Below, in pieces: positions 41,127-55,147 of a stretch of 64,000 bases of DNA (position 1 is its first letter; every line of letters starts with the position of its first letter). Made by a program: the position numbers and the translations under genes. Origin of the DNA: Ectocarpus siliculosus (lineage: Eukaryota; Sar; Phaeophyceae; Ectocarpales; Ectocarpaceae); assembly GCA_000310025.1 (NCBI GenBank), contig FN648368.1:86422-150421 (forward strand). The letters are read 5' to 3'. The notes beneath the pieces were generated by a model. The model was not told where the DNA came from. It did no database searches and saw only the letters and a program-made list of their open reading frames with translations.

Positions 41127-44100
41127 TCACTCCTCTCCATCCTTGGCCGGTTCCGCGGCATCGACCTGGGCATCCTCGTGGCCCGCTTTGTGCATGGCGT
41201 GCGCTGCCTTGGCCAGGTTGTGCTGCGCTTTCTTGACGTCGGCAGGGTTCAGCTGCGCCACCGAGAAATGCCGCCGGCAGTGGGCGGGGGGGACACGATT
41301 CATGAAAAGAAAGAAGGATGTAGGGGAGGGCGCGGTCACTGTGCGAAAGAAGCATAATAGTGATGGGCGATGCGTTGATCTCCCTCATGTATCTATTTCG
41401 AACCTCCAAAACATGAAAATATTCTTCGCCACTGGCAAGCAAAGGCACTCGCCGCCGGGCCCTCAAAGGGAGACAAAAGCAGAACGAGAAGGAGCATATC
41501 TTCAAGAACCCAAGAGAATGAAACCCGGAGAGATACCAACCAAGGACGGGCCACTGACCCTCTGCAAAACGCAGCACCACGCTACCGTAAGTTTTCCGCA
41601 CCGTCCCTCATCGTCCCGAACTCACCTTCTTGCGCCTCGAGTGCGGCACTTGGTGACCAGTCCGGGCGGAGGCGTGGGGCTCGTGCGCCGTCTCGCGGGC
41701 ACCGGGGGGCCTCTACGCACCCAGAAGAGGTCAGGAAGTCAACATAAACGGGTTGGGCGGAGGTTGCAGAGCAATTACAGTCGGGATGGTGGAGATTCTT
41801 GCGTCTGTACGCGTGTCGTGAATCTGGACGTCGCTCGCTAAACTCCAAACACGAGTTTCAAAGTATGCGGACGTTATTCATTGTCCGCTTGGCATCGCAC
41901 CCGCCATGCTTGGCACACGGTAACCGTGAGCGTCGGTGCACAGCAGTCATGAGGCTGGTACGCGATACGCAAGCTTTATTACACCACGACGGGCGACCTG
42001 CCCAAGTGATATCGATGCCATGTTGCGAAAACGCCTGTCCCGCGCGATTTCTTCCCGGGGCAAGGCACCAACCGTCGTACAGCAGTGAAAGGAATCTTCT
42101 CGAAAAGTGCAAAGAGTTGGCCACACCACACTACGCTGCCACCGGTGCTCACCCTGCCCATCGCCTCGTGCACAGCAGCGGGGTCAAAGCCGTGCGACAT
42201 ATCCCGGGCGAGCTTCTGAAGCGACTTCTTCTGCTGCATGTTCTTCGCAGAGTCCGGGGAGTGCTTTTGACCCCTACGTTCAGGCTTCATGTGGAGGTGC
42301 TGGTGGTGGTGCTGTGGTCGAACGACGGACGCACAGGGGGGGGGGGGGGGGGAGGGCGTACTCTCGTGTTTTGCATGCCTTAGCGGGAAGACCATTGACC
42401 TCGCGTCCTCGAGGAGACGGAGCATTGTTCCCACTGCACCAATCACCGATGGCCAATCGTTCCTTGCTTCTTTGCCGAAGGTGGCCCACACACTCTTCCC
42501 TAGTCCATCTAGGCCATCGATATCACTTCCCGCCTTTTCAACTCATGTCCTGTGCAGCTACCGTCTTCTCCTGGCCAGTCCATGCCTCAAACATCTCCCA
42601 GTATCTTCTTGTACTTTTCCCAGCTCAGTCATGTCTTCCCTCTTTTTGCAGCAGCCATCTCGCAACTACATGAACCCGGTCTTCGCACGTGGATCCGCTT
42701 GAACCTTTAATTTGTCATCTTCATCGTCTACGTTCTTGAAGGCCAATGCTCCCTGTCCTGAATTTGACCTTCAGCTTTGTCCCTGCATCCATTGGTCCAT
42801 GTAGGTGCTCCTTGAACCCTTTCCTTCTTTCAACATTCCGTACACATCTGGACCTTCCCTATCCTTGGTGTCTTTGGTTACATTCTGTTCTTCTCTCTTG
42901 GTAAAAAATTCATAGGTCTTCTCCTTGTACATCTCGAGATCTTCCAGCATATCACCTTCGTCAAGTCCGAACTCCTTCCATATGTCATCTACAACCTTTA
43001 CCCACTCCGTGGGTCGTCTACCCCTAACCTAGACGGACGTACTCATAGTCGTGCATGCCGAAGTCGTTACATTATTGACTTCGCATCCCTACAAAGCCGG
43101 GAGGGAGCACGCCGGGTTCTCACCGGACCTGGCTCTCAAATCACCAAGCGCGAAGCACCGTGAGATATTCGACGAGTCGCATGAAGGGTGCGCTGCATCC
43201 TGCTAACGGTGTTCGGCATCTTGTGCTTACTTCCTTGCGTACGGATGGGTGGCGAATAACGCAAATACTTTTCTCGTGCTTTCACTTCCAGAGACAGTTA
43301 CAAGCACTGCCGTGTAACCGCCTCGAGGGTGCTTGGACAATTCAACACAACGTGGTGCGCCCATCCCCTTTGCGCGGAGTGAGGGTTCTCAACCCCCCAC
43401 AACATGATCTACTCGACCACCATTATGGTTGCCGCAAAAAAAAAAAAAAGAGGTAACCTGGTTGCCGAGCTCACGAAGTGATCGGTTTGTTTTACAACGT
43501 CGTGGCCAAGCGACCACAACCCAACCCCGATGGCAAACGCTGGGGGGGGTGCTGGGGTGCCAGACGGACGGGGGGGAAGCAATTCGAAATATCCTCCTGA
43601 AAGTAGTACCGTCTCCTGGACGGACAAGCTCCCATCGATGCGGCGGGACCTGTGTCTACATAAGCATACCACAAGTGAAGCCCCTGGGCGTGTAGAAGGT
43701 ATCTACCACTATTTAGGAAAATATTCGCTACAAAAGACGGTATTCTGTATTTGTCTACACGTTTCACTACCCCCCGCCTGGTCACAACTCCTATGCATAA
43801 CTCTGACAAAAATCTCGGATCCGTGACGACAGAAGATGCATACCACGGACTGAGGGAGTGTTATGGGTTACGGTTGTAGACCCTCACGCCGACTCCGTGT
43901 ACGTTATGAATCCGTCAGCCAAGCCAGGATGCAATCTATGAAATGGCTTTTTACTTTAACTCACGTCGGCAAGGTGTTCCGCAGCGCGACGCATTTTCTC
44001 CGCACGCATGGCTTCCTTGCCGGATTCCTTGCTAGCTTTCTTCGACTCGAGTTCTTCCTCGCGGGCCTGCCTGCAAAGCCGCCACAGCCGCCGGTATCAG

Positions 44101-44864
44101 GGGATGTCAGGACTCACAACGCTTGCAATTTGCCTGCCGTACCGAAATACTCTGATCATAAACCATGGAGTAGTCTACATGGCGTACACCACGATCAAAG
44201 GACTACCAACCGAACCAGTTATCAACGAGCGCGCTCAAGTCTAAACAACGAAGGTGTTCTACATGTCCCCCTGTCATGAGGACTGTCTTGCATGGAGTAT
44301 AGTACAGCCCGGTCTAAAATTAACCCGGTGAAACAGTTGAATTACCCCGGGTGTTTTCTTGTGGATGATGGGCATGTTCTTGAGCTAGGGTCTGTGGCTT
44401 GGGCGTCATGCAACATACCTCTTCAGTTGGGTGGCTTCTTTCCGGGACAAGCGGCCTTCGCCGGCGTCTCGTAGGTGGCGGTTCATGTGGCCAACCATTT
44501 CGGCCGTTTTCTGGACGGATTGAGGGAAAGCGGCAGGCAGACAGAGGCACACAGATGTCATGGGTTCACGAGAGAGCGGGCGCATGCAAAGGCGCTGGGA
44601 AGCATGGATGTATCATGTCGTGGTAGGCTCAACTACAATGGGAGTGTGATCGATTCGATCAAATCGCACTGCTGTGTGTCCGCGAATGACACCCGAACAA
44701 GAGACCGGATGGTCGAGTCGTCCCTCCTGCGTCTATAACTGGGAAGTCGGAACTTGAGAGGAAGAAAGCTTTCTCACCAATTTACGCTCCATGTGCTCTT
44801 CCTCAGGGTTAGCAGTGGCAGCCCACGCCAACCCCAACAGGGTGACGGCCATGAAAAACTTCAT
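41127..44864 (-). CDS. Secreted charged helical protein, unrecognised
   Basis: Six minus-strand exons join in phase to 214 residues: 44778-44864, 44419-44510, 43965-44070, 42153-42299, 41626-41712, 41127-41252. The first exon encodes a clear signal peptide (MKFFMAVTLLGLAWAATA) with likely cleavage before NPEEEH. The mature part is Lys, Glu, Ala, His and Arg rich and strongly helical: MVGHMNRHLRDAGEG, SKKASKESGKEAMRAEKMRR, QQKKSLQKLARDMSHGFDP, LNPADVKKAQHNLAKAAHAM, with an acidic tail. No cysteine is present in the mature protein and I recognise no domain. The exon at 41626-41712 (basic, no helix pattern) and the exact 5' border at 42299 (an alternative is 42311) are less certain. It is transcribed away from the glucan synthase gene, 880 bp distant, so an extracellular matrix role is conceivable but unproven. 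Confidence 0.7.
42353..43133 (-). mobile_element. TE-like dispersed repeat, copy 2, inside an intron
   Basis: This is the inverted partner of 39182-39740, placed in the intron between exons 3 and 4 of the secreted-protein gene and in the same orientation as that gene. Both of its ends carry the motif GGTCAATGGTC/GTCAATAATG near GCATGC and a final GAGTAC, suggesting short terminal direct repeats about 680 bp apart. The frame that is open in copy 1 is broken by stops here. A lone related end (GTTTTGCATGCCTTAG) occurs at about 5974-5990. Confidence 0.6.
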
Positions 44865-45744
44865 CTTCGTTGTACGAGGTACTTGTCTATCTCGAGCACG
44901 GACGGTGGTGTAGGGGAGGCTGCTTGGTGTCTCCGAAGTGTGCGGAGAGATCACGAAATTTCAGCGCGCTTGGCTTTTGTCTCAGTTGTTAGGGGGCTCC
45001 GACCGCAGCACACCTCATGTTTCACATCTAGCGAGCCCCCCGCACGGAGCCAAGCCAACGTACAGTATTACGTACAACTGCATTGCACCGAACAAGGAAC
45101 AGATAGCGAAGAGACAGGACCGGCGTGACGACGACAATAGGCAGGTGAGCTTGGCTGTACCAGCGGGGCGTGATCGATGGTATCCTCGTTGTGTACATGC
45201 GTCCTCGCATCTTCAAAGCAGAACCGTTAGCGGGTTACTATTTACTGTCTTTTGCTCACGCGGCTTGCGAGCTGCAAATGCGATTTACGGGTAAGGTAGG
45301 CTTGCAGTCGATGTGTGTGCATATCTGTTCCGCGTGTTTCGGCTACACAAGGAGGGTCGGCGCTTGCAGCTGTTCCCTGTGGGCTGCCAATTGTTTAGAA
45401 ATGAACCGATAGATGACCATGTGTGTGCGTGTGCGCAGCAGCAGGCATCTGTTTACTGTCAGAGCTCGATGCCGCTTGCTGGCTGCTCCCCTCAGTCGCT
45501 CCCGGCGGGAGGCAGAACAATTTGCCCTCTCCAAGTGCACTGCTGTTGCCGCTTCCCCCACCCGGCGCACTCATGCCCGGCCAGTCGAAACATCCCATCG
45601 TTTCCCCGCATGCCGGCGTGTCCCTTTGCTCTCCCTAAGCTTCTTTGACGCGACGCAGGTCTCACTGCTGTCGTTTCTTGGTGTGTCCCTGGGCGGTGGG
45701 CCGCCAGTGTCTTGCGCCGGGAGCGCGAGATTGGCGACTGCTCG
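44865..45744. promoter_or_regulatory. Shared upstream region of the secreted-protein and glucan-synthase genes
   Basis: The 880 bp between the minus-strand start at 44864 and the plus-strand start at 45745 should hold both promoters. I found no recognisable TATA box or repeated operator. Open frames within it are short and overlapping. Confidence 0.45.
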
Positions 45745-48700
45745 ATGCAATCAAGTCTTCACCGCTATGAGCGGGCCGAGGAGAAGACGGGGCCTGTGCC
45801 CAAGCCGCGCCCTGCGAACGCCTCCACCGGCGTGAGTACCTAGTCTCGGCCGCCGTTTATTCCAACCATCGACCCGTGACGTGCGCGAGAATAGAGGTGG
45901 ATCATACATACGTCGAATCAACCGCAGTCAATCCCTGTGAGAAATGCGCCGGCCGCGTGTGGCGTGTTCAATGTGTGCATGCACGTCCAGGAGGCGAAGG
46001 GGTCGTCATTCTCCTAGGGCACAATTGCGAGCCAAAACTAAGCTCGGAGATGAGATCAAGGCGGACGGTTGTGTGAAAGCGGAAGGGTCGTTTTCTCGCG
46101 ATCCCTGTCGCAAAATGTCTTCCTTTGTCGTATGATATGACAATGCAGTTCCACCGCATATCATCGCCCCGTTCCAATCTCCCAATCGCCCAATAAACAA
46201 GAACAAAGTAGACTAACGTGCTGCGTGCCATGGGAGCGTACAACTGCGCTTGAAACACACCTCAGTGCTGCTAGCTATATTTCACAGCCCTACATGACGA
46301 CGTTTTGCCGAGAGAGGTCCACGTGAATCGATTTTCAGCCCGCTCAAGAACAATTGTCAACTTTCGGCTGGATGCACCGTTGCCCCCGATCCTTTTCCGA
46401 GAAATGGTTTGAGAATGTACTGCCTTAATATCGAGAATTGAGAATCCAGGCAACGGCGTGGAGACCGTTCTTCCGTGCGCTTCGGACAAAGGGAATTTGA
46501 AGGCATATATGTATTCGGATGCTTGTATGCATGAAGACCTTGATAATTGGTTGGATTTTTCTTTTTTCTCCTACCAGCAATATATTGGCTGCTCACTCTA
46601 AAAATTCAAATTTTGTTTTGTCCCGTGTTTGTTTGTGCGCAGCAGTAGAGCTCCCTTTCACACCATGATGAATATAAGATATTTTGAGTCGATTTGTTCA
46701 CACTTCAAGGGGTGTTGTTGTGTGGTTGATGGACGTGTGCGTACTGGCGCCTGCACCGTTTTGAAGCGCGCGTTTGGAACAAGAAATGTGGTGGCCGGCA
46801 GCACTCTTTTTTCGTATTTTCCTGGCCAGGTTCTTTCGTGGTTGATAACGTTTGCGCATGGTCGTACTTTCTTGTAGGGATCTGCATTTTTTTCGCCGTT
46901 GATATCGTATGCAACGATGGTAGCATTGGAGGCTCTCCCTGTGCTGGTAGGTATCCTGGTGTACTCCTCGGGGCGAGTTTTGATTGTGACCCTTGCATGA
47001 TTTTGTTTTTCGGTGCCCTCCGTGGTGGTATCATGATCAACTCTCCCATGCCTAACCGCGACGCGTAGGTCTTAGTCGATGAGAAGGAGGAACATCAGGC
47101 CGGTCTGCAGGACAACGTCAGGAGGCCGGCCACCGAGTCGCTGGTGCACACCAAGCTTATCGCGGAGGGTCTGTTCGACGTGTCGAGGACCTCTGGCGGG
47201 CGAGGTACCGGCACGAGCCCGTTCGATCAGTTCGCCGCGAACATCCCCCGGGTCAGCGGCAAGAACCCAGACGATCCGAAGCGGTCGCCGGATGCTTTCG
47301 ATGTGAGTGTTCTGGACTTGTTCATGGAAAGCCATCCTCGTGTTGCTTGCTGGACAGCCCCGTTGGCGAGATGAGTGTTTCTTTGATTTTTCGACCTGGC
47401 CAAGCATGTTGCAGAAGATGTATGCGATACATGTAGTTTCTTTGTTCTTGCCCGCGTCTCCCCGTCGATGACCAACCAGCGACGAGATGTTCTTTTGTGC
47501 TGATGTGCATCGCCCCCCCCCCGCCCCCGTCCTCAACAGGTGCTTGCAAAGGTGTTCGACTTTCAGCAAGATTCGGTCTTGAACCAGCGAGACAACGCCA
47601 TATCCATGCTGGCTAGCCGCCTATCCAGGTGAGCGTCTTCGACACCAGATGGCCCACCGGACCTAAGTGGCGTTCCTTTACTTTTTCGTTTCAGCTAAGT
47701 AGTTTTGTGGTGACACTCAGTGCCAGCGAGGTGAACGGCATCTCGGCCCTTTGTTTCTATTTTGTCTCTTGTGGGGGACGATTTTTTTCATCCCCAACAA
47801 CTCCAGCTGCTGAAGCTGACTCTATTGCCACTGCCACTAGCTGGGTAGTGTTTAGCGCTGGTTCGGCTTCCCGTAGCTGGCGTTGTACTGCGTCCACGAT
47901 AGCAGACATGCCAGGTGTACCAGTCATGTACCTCCAACATACGATCTCTTCCGGTGACCGAAGTGTCTGTGCGGTACCAAAGCGAACAACCATGCTCCGA
48001 CCATTGGTATCGCTGGTGCTGTATGCCTCCCCCTCATCATTCCGTCTGCGTGCCCCCCCCCGTGTATCTGTACACCCACGCCCATTTTTCGCTCCCCGCG
48101 TTCCTTCATTGTTTTTTCTTCCTTCTCTCTCTCACGCGAATCACCCAGGGCTGTTGGGCATGAGCTTGAGAACCAAGTGACTCTGCAGGATGCCGGTCTC
48201 GTCCTGGAGGCCTTTCGAGGAGAGCTTTTGTCCAACTACACACGGTGGTGTAGGTGAGAACCGCGGTACAGCAGTGCGCCCCATCACTGCAGGGCCTCCT
48301 TTCTTCGGGCAATGCTGGGGGTTGTTATGTATTTATCTGGTGTACGGGACGCACGGGGTTGTGTGGATTTGTGGTAAAGGGCACCCGCCGAGCGAGGCAG
48401 GAACACGGCATCCATGGCTCTCTCCCTCTGTGTGTTTTGTACCACGTCGAGAAGCTACACCGAGAAAACTTGAAGCAATGCGAAGCTGGAGTCCGTGCAA
48501 CCATCCCAGGTGTGGGCCCCTGCCTCTTGGGCGGTTTTTTTTTTTTGGGGGGGGGGGGGGCACGCAGCTCGGACGATTCTCGTTGGTCGGCTTTCCCAAA
48601 CAACAGAGCTCACACCCGACGGATGTTGCTGTTTTTTATGCCTTGCTGTGATGACTGCCTGGCCCCAAACGCCTCCCACGTGCCATATCGATCGATTTGA

Positions 48701-51700
48701 AGGCATAAGGGGATTCATTTGGCAACTCGTTCGGATAACCGTTCCAAGTACGGTACCGATTGACCCCCCCCCCCCCGTTTTTGTTCCCGTGCAGCTTTCT
48801 TGGCGTGACCCCGGTCTCGCTGCAGCCGCTATTCACACCCCCCGGAGGCGAAAGAGCGGTAGAGTTCGCCATGGCTACGGAGGGCGCGCTCATGCTGCTC
48901 ATCTGGGGAGAGGTAAGAGAGGAGCAGCGTTGGTGTTGGTTGAATGTTGGCTGACTGCTTCCGCTGGTTGGCAGGATATGGCGATGATCGTTTTTGTCGA
49001 GTAGTTGATGCTTTTGGGTTGATGGGCTGATAGTCGTGGCCTTGGTGGCCTGACAGGTCAACTGTTTTTGTTGTGGTTGTTACAAGAGTGGAATGTTAGG
49101 GTTCCCGGCGATTTATTTCCGTTTTTTGTTGAGATAGTAGTTGCGCCGCTGCCGTGTAACCTGGGCGTTTCGTGGTCTACAGCTCGCCTTGTTGCGAGCT
49201 GTGTCTGATCAGATGCTGCAAGATCGGGCTTGTCCAATGCTGGATAAGTGGTTGATCGTGCAGGTGTATTGGTTGTCTTTACGGGAGACAGTGGCATGAT
49301 GTAAGTACCGGCCTCCCATGATGTTCATCATGGCCGCAAAAGGAAGAATCGCACGTCTGCGCCGGAGGCGTTGTGTTTTTGTGCTAGGACGTTTGTTGTT
49401 TTGTGTGGGAAACGCGTGTCCCTTTGGTGGGAGTGGCGCAGGTTTGCGCTTGTTTAAGAGAGGAACGTTTAGTTTTTTTGTGGGAATGTGCGTGGGCCAC
49501 ACACAACGGGTGCAATGCCTTCTTACAACTATGGTCGCCGTGCCCACAGCACGCACCACCAAAATCGCGGTTCCGTGGCAGATCGCCGAGAGGCATTCGA
49601 GTGAGAAATCCTCCCGTTTCTCTTGAGGACCGGAATCAGACGTGTACAGAAAAGACACACGGTCATTTTTTGGTCGGGGGTATTGTAGGGTGATTCTGAT
49701 CGAACACGGAGAAACACGCCCAGATGGCAGTGACGATCTCCCATCTTAGCTCGAGTTGTTGCGCCGGTTCCTGCTTGCCGCCCGTCGTCGCTTCGTGGTA
49801 GGTGTTTGTTTCGCCTCTGTTTTGCACCGTGCAGTGTGCTCGCCTTGCTTACCGTATATGACACAAGATAACACACCCCCTTGACCGTTTTTCAAAGCTC
49901 GATTTCTCAACAGCAGGAAGACTCACAGCGCCGAAAACGGCGGCGTTGGAACCGTCTCGTTGAGATCTTTTCGAAAATGTATCATTTCGTTTATGTATCC
50001 TCTTCGTCATCGAGTAATCAAGCTTTGAAAATCGGGCCAGGGGGTGTGTTATCTTGTGTCATATACGGTATATTTGTCTCCTCCTTTATCCTCCCGCCTG
50101 CCGCCCTTGTGGTAGCCGCTCTCACACATGACACTTGGAACACCTCGTTGTCCTCTTGTCGAGCACGTTCTCGCGCTGGTTCTCTCTCGCTCTCGTTGTT
50201 CTGCAATTGTCAACAACGCCGCTGGTGTGCTCTCGTACGCCGATGCATGCGCCCTTTCTGATTTGTTTTCGCCTTTCGCGGTCGGTCTCTTGGAACTTGG
50301 GTTTTGCAGGCGGGCAACCTGCGCTTTTGCCCCGAGTTCCTCTGCTTCCTGTACCACAAGATGTCCCACACGTTCAGGACCGTAATCGAGGGCAAGTCGC
50401 CGGACATTACGGTGCGTGGCCTAGCCTTCGTTGTTATCGTTTGTATACACGGCTTCGTGTCCTGTTGTGATGTAACCCGTTCTCATGAACCAGGCAATAT
50501 TAGCGCTCAAGGCGTACAGATGCAAGAAATACATGACGCGCGGTCGAGACGGCCACCATGGTCAAAACAGTATTTTATAGCGGTGTTTCCTCCTTTTCAC
50601 AATAGCTTGGTAGACGCTGCTGTTGCTCGTGCGGCGGGGATGGGCTATTGCTTCTTTTCACTGTTTCTCTCTGGCGCGTCGTCACCGCGAACTCTTTTGT
50701 GGGTACACCGTCCGTGTCCTTCCTGCTGCGCAAGGTTCCCTCGTACCTCGACGAGGTAATCACCCCGGCCTACAGCCTCTTGGCGGAGCAGCTGTCCAAG
50801 ATCGGGCACGGAGTGATCGACCACTCGAGCGTGAGAAACTACGACGACTTCAACGAGATATTCTGGCAGGAGGAGTGCCTCAAGCTCACGATCGCCACCA
50901 TGTTCGAGGGGAAGACTCTCAAGAAGAAGTGAGTCGAGAGGGTTCCGTGAATCCAGGAGAGGCGTGAGCTCTTCGACTTTGGAAGGCGTGTTGGTTGAGG
51001 CTTGGGGAAGGACCTTGACAGCATTAGTCTATGACCGCGGAGAGTTGTCGAAGATCGTCCCCGACAGCTTTGATCCCTCGGGCACACCTCAGTGCCAGTG
51101 TTAACGCTCCTGTACCTAGAGTTTGGTGTAGGTCCTGATGATGCTGTCCAACCACGTATCGAACAAGCCCCTCGGCTTCAAGCTTGCCTTGGCCGCGGTG
51201 CACCCGCCCTATCGTGTCTTGATGTGTTGTTCCCCGCCGGCACTCTTGGTTCCTAATTGTATTGTGTTCCCAAAACTGAAACGTCGAAATATACCAAAAA
51301 CACTTATTTACGTATGTTGACCGGCAACAGGACTATGAAAAAGCTAAATGTACTTCTTCGCCAAACATGTCGCGTCATTATACGTGTCAGGCGGCCGTTC
51401 CTTCTTGAATGGGAAAGTCCGCTGCAGGCCCGTCGTTCCACCATTCACTCCGTGTACTGTACCGTGTCGTTTCAGAAAAGAGCCACTGTCACCGCACCAG
51501 ACCTTGCTTCGTTCCAAACCCCTGTTGGATGCGGATGAGGTCGACGATATCTCTTTCGATAAACAGGAAGACCGTCTTCTTGTCCAGCTTGGCGAATCGT
51601 CTCTCCAACCTGGACAAGAAGAAGGTGTTCCTGTTTACCGAAAGGGTCGGTGTCGAACTCGTCCGCATCCCACAGGGGTCCGGAACGAAGCGACTTCCGA

Positions 51701-54700
51701 ATGCGTATATTTTTTAATCGACATGGTATACGCGTGAACGGCTGAACGACGGCCCAGCAGTAGGCCTGCCGCATCAAGAAGGAATGGCCGACCGAGTGCT
51801 CGATGTAAAATGCTATCGTATACCATTGGCAAACAATAATTCGTTTATTCGTTCCTTGCTTCGAACGCGGTTCAGGAATAATTCATTTTGGTACAGTGCG
51901 GAAGAGTCTGTCGATTTTGGTTGTACGATGTGTGCGTAATGTTGTACGGGGAACCCTGAAGATGGCATTGCCGCCACCCTCAGCGCACGTGGGGTGCTCC
52001 TGGAGGTCCAATCTTACTCTGACTCATGGGCGGACCCGTCTGTATCAACCGCAAGGGGGTCTGCTGCTCAACACGAGTTTGCACCCACGTACTCACTCTT
52101 CCTTCTCCAAACCATTCAACACACGAAATCCCGAAGGGGATCTACTGCTCAACAGCAGTGTGCACTCACTGACAAGCTCTTCCTTGTCCCGACCATCCAA
52201 CACACACAGGTTCCAGAAGACTTTCGTGGAGCGACAGAGCTGGCTGGTGCCCATATTTCACTTCTGGAGGGTGAGTGGAGTAATCCATTGATTGGTTTGA
52301 GAGCACAGGATACGGCGACATGCGTGCATGCGTTGAGAGTTTCTTTACTCTTGGAGGCGGAGGCGTTTTCCTACGGGGATGGTTGATTTTTGGTGAGAAA
52401 GTGTGCCAGACATTGAATAGATTCTAACTCATCGCTTATTGCCCCTGTCCAACTACTTGAATTCAAGCTTGACGTGAGTCGCGATGGAAACGTTATTTGG
52501 TCGTAGTTTTTCGCCGAATGTTCCAGTGAACCCTCAAAACGCACTTCACTACATATATGCAATTTGTCACATTTTTTCCTCACTCGCTTACCATCTGCGC
52601 CCCCCCCCCGCACGCCTTGTGTGTCTTCTCGCGCCTTTTCGGTCCTTGAACGACAACAATAACAAATGAAGGTGTACGCGCTTCACATCATGGGGTTGCA
52701 CGTGATGATCGTGGGCGCCAAGTGCCAGCAAGACTTGGGGGAGTGCAGCTATGCCCAGTGGGCGTCGACCGTGATCACGCTCTACGCGTGCTCGTTCGTC
52801 AGGGTACATATTTTCTTTTACCAGTAGTATGTTCCGCCTCTCGCATTTGAGCCGGTCCTTCGGCGTGTTCTCCTCTGAACTTATGTCGGGGGTTTGGTGT
52901 CCTCCACACTCTCTCTTTCGCGCTCGTTTGTTTTCTTTTTCAACACACGGCCGCATAATGCCGTCCAGTCCAAAGCGTGAACGCTTTTGATACGATAGAA
53001 TAGCCACCAGCGTTTGTCCATGGTCGCGTGCGAGTGTACGCTATAGTCTGAAACGCCCCAAGTCTCTGTACGTGCCGTGCTCGCATTAACTCTTTGCCGT
53101 GGCACGTGTCGTATTCTCCTTTGTGCTCTCCGTACGGGGAGCAGGCGCACAGGACCTACTCCGCGACCCAAAGTGATGCGTCCTCACGCGTGTTCCGGGG
53201 TCACCGCGGCTAGGATTGTGGATCACCCCCCCCTGTAGAGGCGATTCACTCCCGACCAAACCGAAGAACGCTCCACGTGCCTGTTCGTGAACAAATCATG
53301 GACACAATTGAGGGCAGAGCCAAGACAGGCAGGATCCCGTCCACTCTACAACAGCAGCAGTGACCAAACTTCGCGAAATATCTGCCTTTGCACCTCTCGA
53401 TCTGTAAACCTAGGACCTGTGGGACATCAAGCAGGCGGCGTACGTCTTCGGAGGTCACCGGGGACCCTTCGGGCAGCTCCTCCTCAACATCCTGCGCGGC
53501 GGGCTGAAGGCGGTCATCACTCTCCTCCTCGGTAGTTTTTTTTTTCGTTGTCCTATTCTTGACTATCATGCCTACGTTTGTATTATAAGCGGCTTCCTCC
53601 GACTTCACTTCCAAGATCAAGCCAGAAGTTCACCCCCCCCCCCCCCCCCCACCCACCCCGAAAAAAGGGCCCAGGAAAATAAGCAGACACTCATGGCCTC
53701 GCCACCCCTCTCTCTTCGCACATGGCATGATGCTTACTTCCGCCTCAACTGTTTTCGCACACCCCTTCCTCCCTCTACTTTTGTGCATGTGTTGTGTTTT
53801 TTGTTGCTTTTGGGATTCGGTTCGGTGGCGCGTGGTCGTGATGGCGTGTCGGTGGTGGTGGTGGTGGCGATGATGATGGTGGTGGTGATGGCCGCGGTGA
53901 AATTTCTCAGTGGTCATGTACTGGTCCGACAGCGAGTTCTTCCCATACACGGCCGCCGTATTCTTCGTCATCGCCGCTGCGTCGGAGGTGAGGAGCGTGT
54001 TGTGTCGGTTCGGCGAAACCGCCGGCGTTTGTTGTTTCCGTTCGGCGTTACCCTTCGTGCGGATTCCCGGTTTCGCGCGTGCCTTGTTCCCGTAGGACGC
54101 CTCGGGCCGCTTCAACCCCCAATGCATGGGAGTGGTCGTGGGGCTAACCGTGCCGTGCACGTTGTGTTCGTTCCCCTCCCCGCGAAAATGCCTTGGGTGG
54201 TGGTAGAACACCTGTTTTCAACTCTCTTGAGCTTACGAAGCCCATCCCCTCGGTGGTCCCTGTCATATGCCACGCTCTTGGAGCTACTGCCGTACGGTAC
54301 CACCTTTTTTTTTTCTTTTTTCTTAACTTTTGGTCGGCGGCGTTCTGTCGACAGGCGGTGATGCTGACGGAGCTGTGGTGGGGCATCGCCTCGTACGGCA
54401 AGTGGGGCACTTCCACGGAGCGCAGCTGCGCCGGCGGCGGCTTCGCGGCCTGCCTACCCTCTCGCCTACGGCAACTGGGGTGGTCGTTCATCGGGAGCAT
54501 GAGCGGAATCAACTCGGTCAACCTCTACACCCAGGTACGGTCGGTGTATGCGTCGGAGGAGGATGCGCCGCTGTTTTTTGTTTCGTTTGTCCTGCTGCTG
54601 CTGCTGCTGCTGCTTCTGCTGCCCGCGAGGCTTCGGTGTCCTATGTGGCGACCTTGTTGTGTACCAGGTTGGTTTTTGGGCCGCTTGTTGTTGAGCGCGC

Positions 54701-55087
54701 TGTTTCGGGTTTGAGACGTGAGCGGCGTTGTTGGTGTTTAGTCGCGGCAAGGTCGTTGTGATGCCAAGTTTTTCTTTCGATTTTTTATTCGTCTTCAAAG
54801 TTTGATACTAGATTTCCAGTTACGCATTCAACAGAGCTGCGTTGCTGGCTGCAAATCAATAAGTTGTCTTTGAAGAGCACTTGGCGGAGTTTGAAGCATG
54901 TAATCGTCAAATTGCAGCGATGCCACCTCCCTCTAGCGTAACTATATCCCAATTTCTAACTCTGATGCCTGTCGCTGCTGCTGCCGCCGCCGTTTTCTGT
55001 GGTTGTAGGTGCATTCCCTTCCTCCGATAACGAAGAGGGTGGCCTACATCCTGTTCTGGGCTCTCGTCCTCACTACCAAGGTGCGTA

Positions 55088-55147
<60 letters not shown>

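Noticed and set aside
50929-51720. Possible exons such as VLMMLSNHVSNKPLGF at 51131 in the glucan synthase
   Set aside because: The exon ending 50928 joins in phase 2 directly to 52210 and gives a continuous family-like sequence (KKKFQKTFVERQSW), so the intervening frames are intronic.
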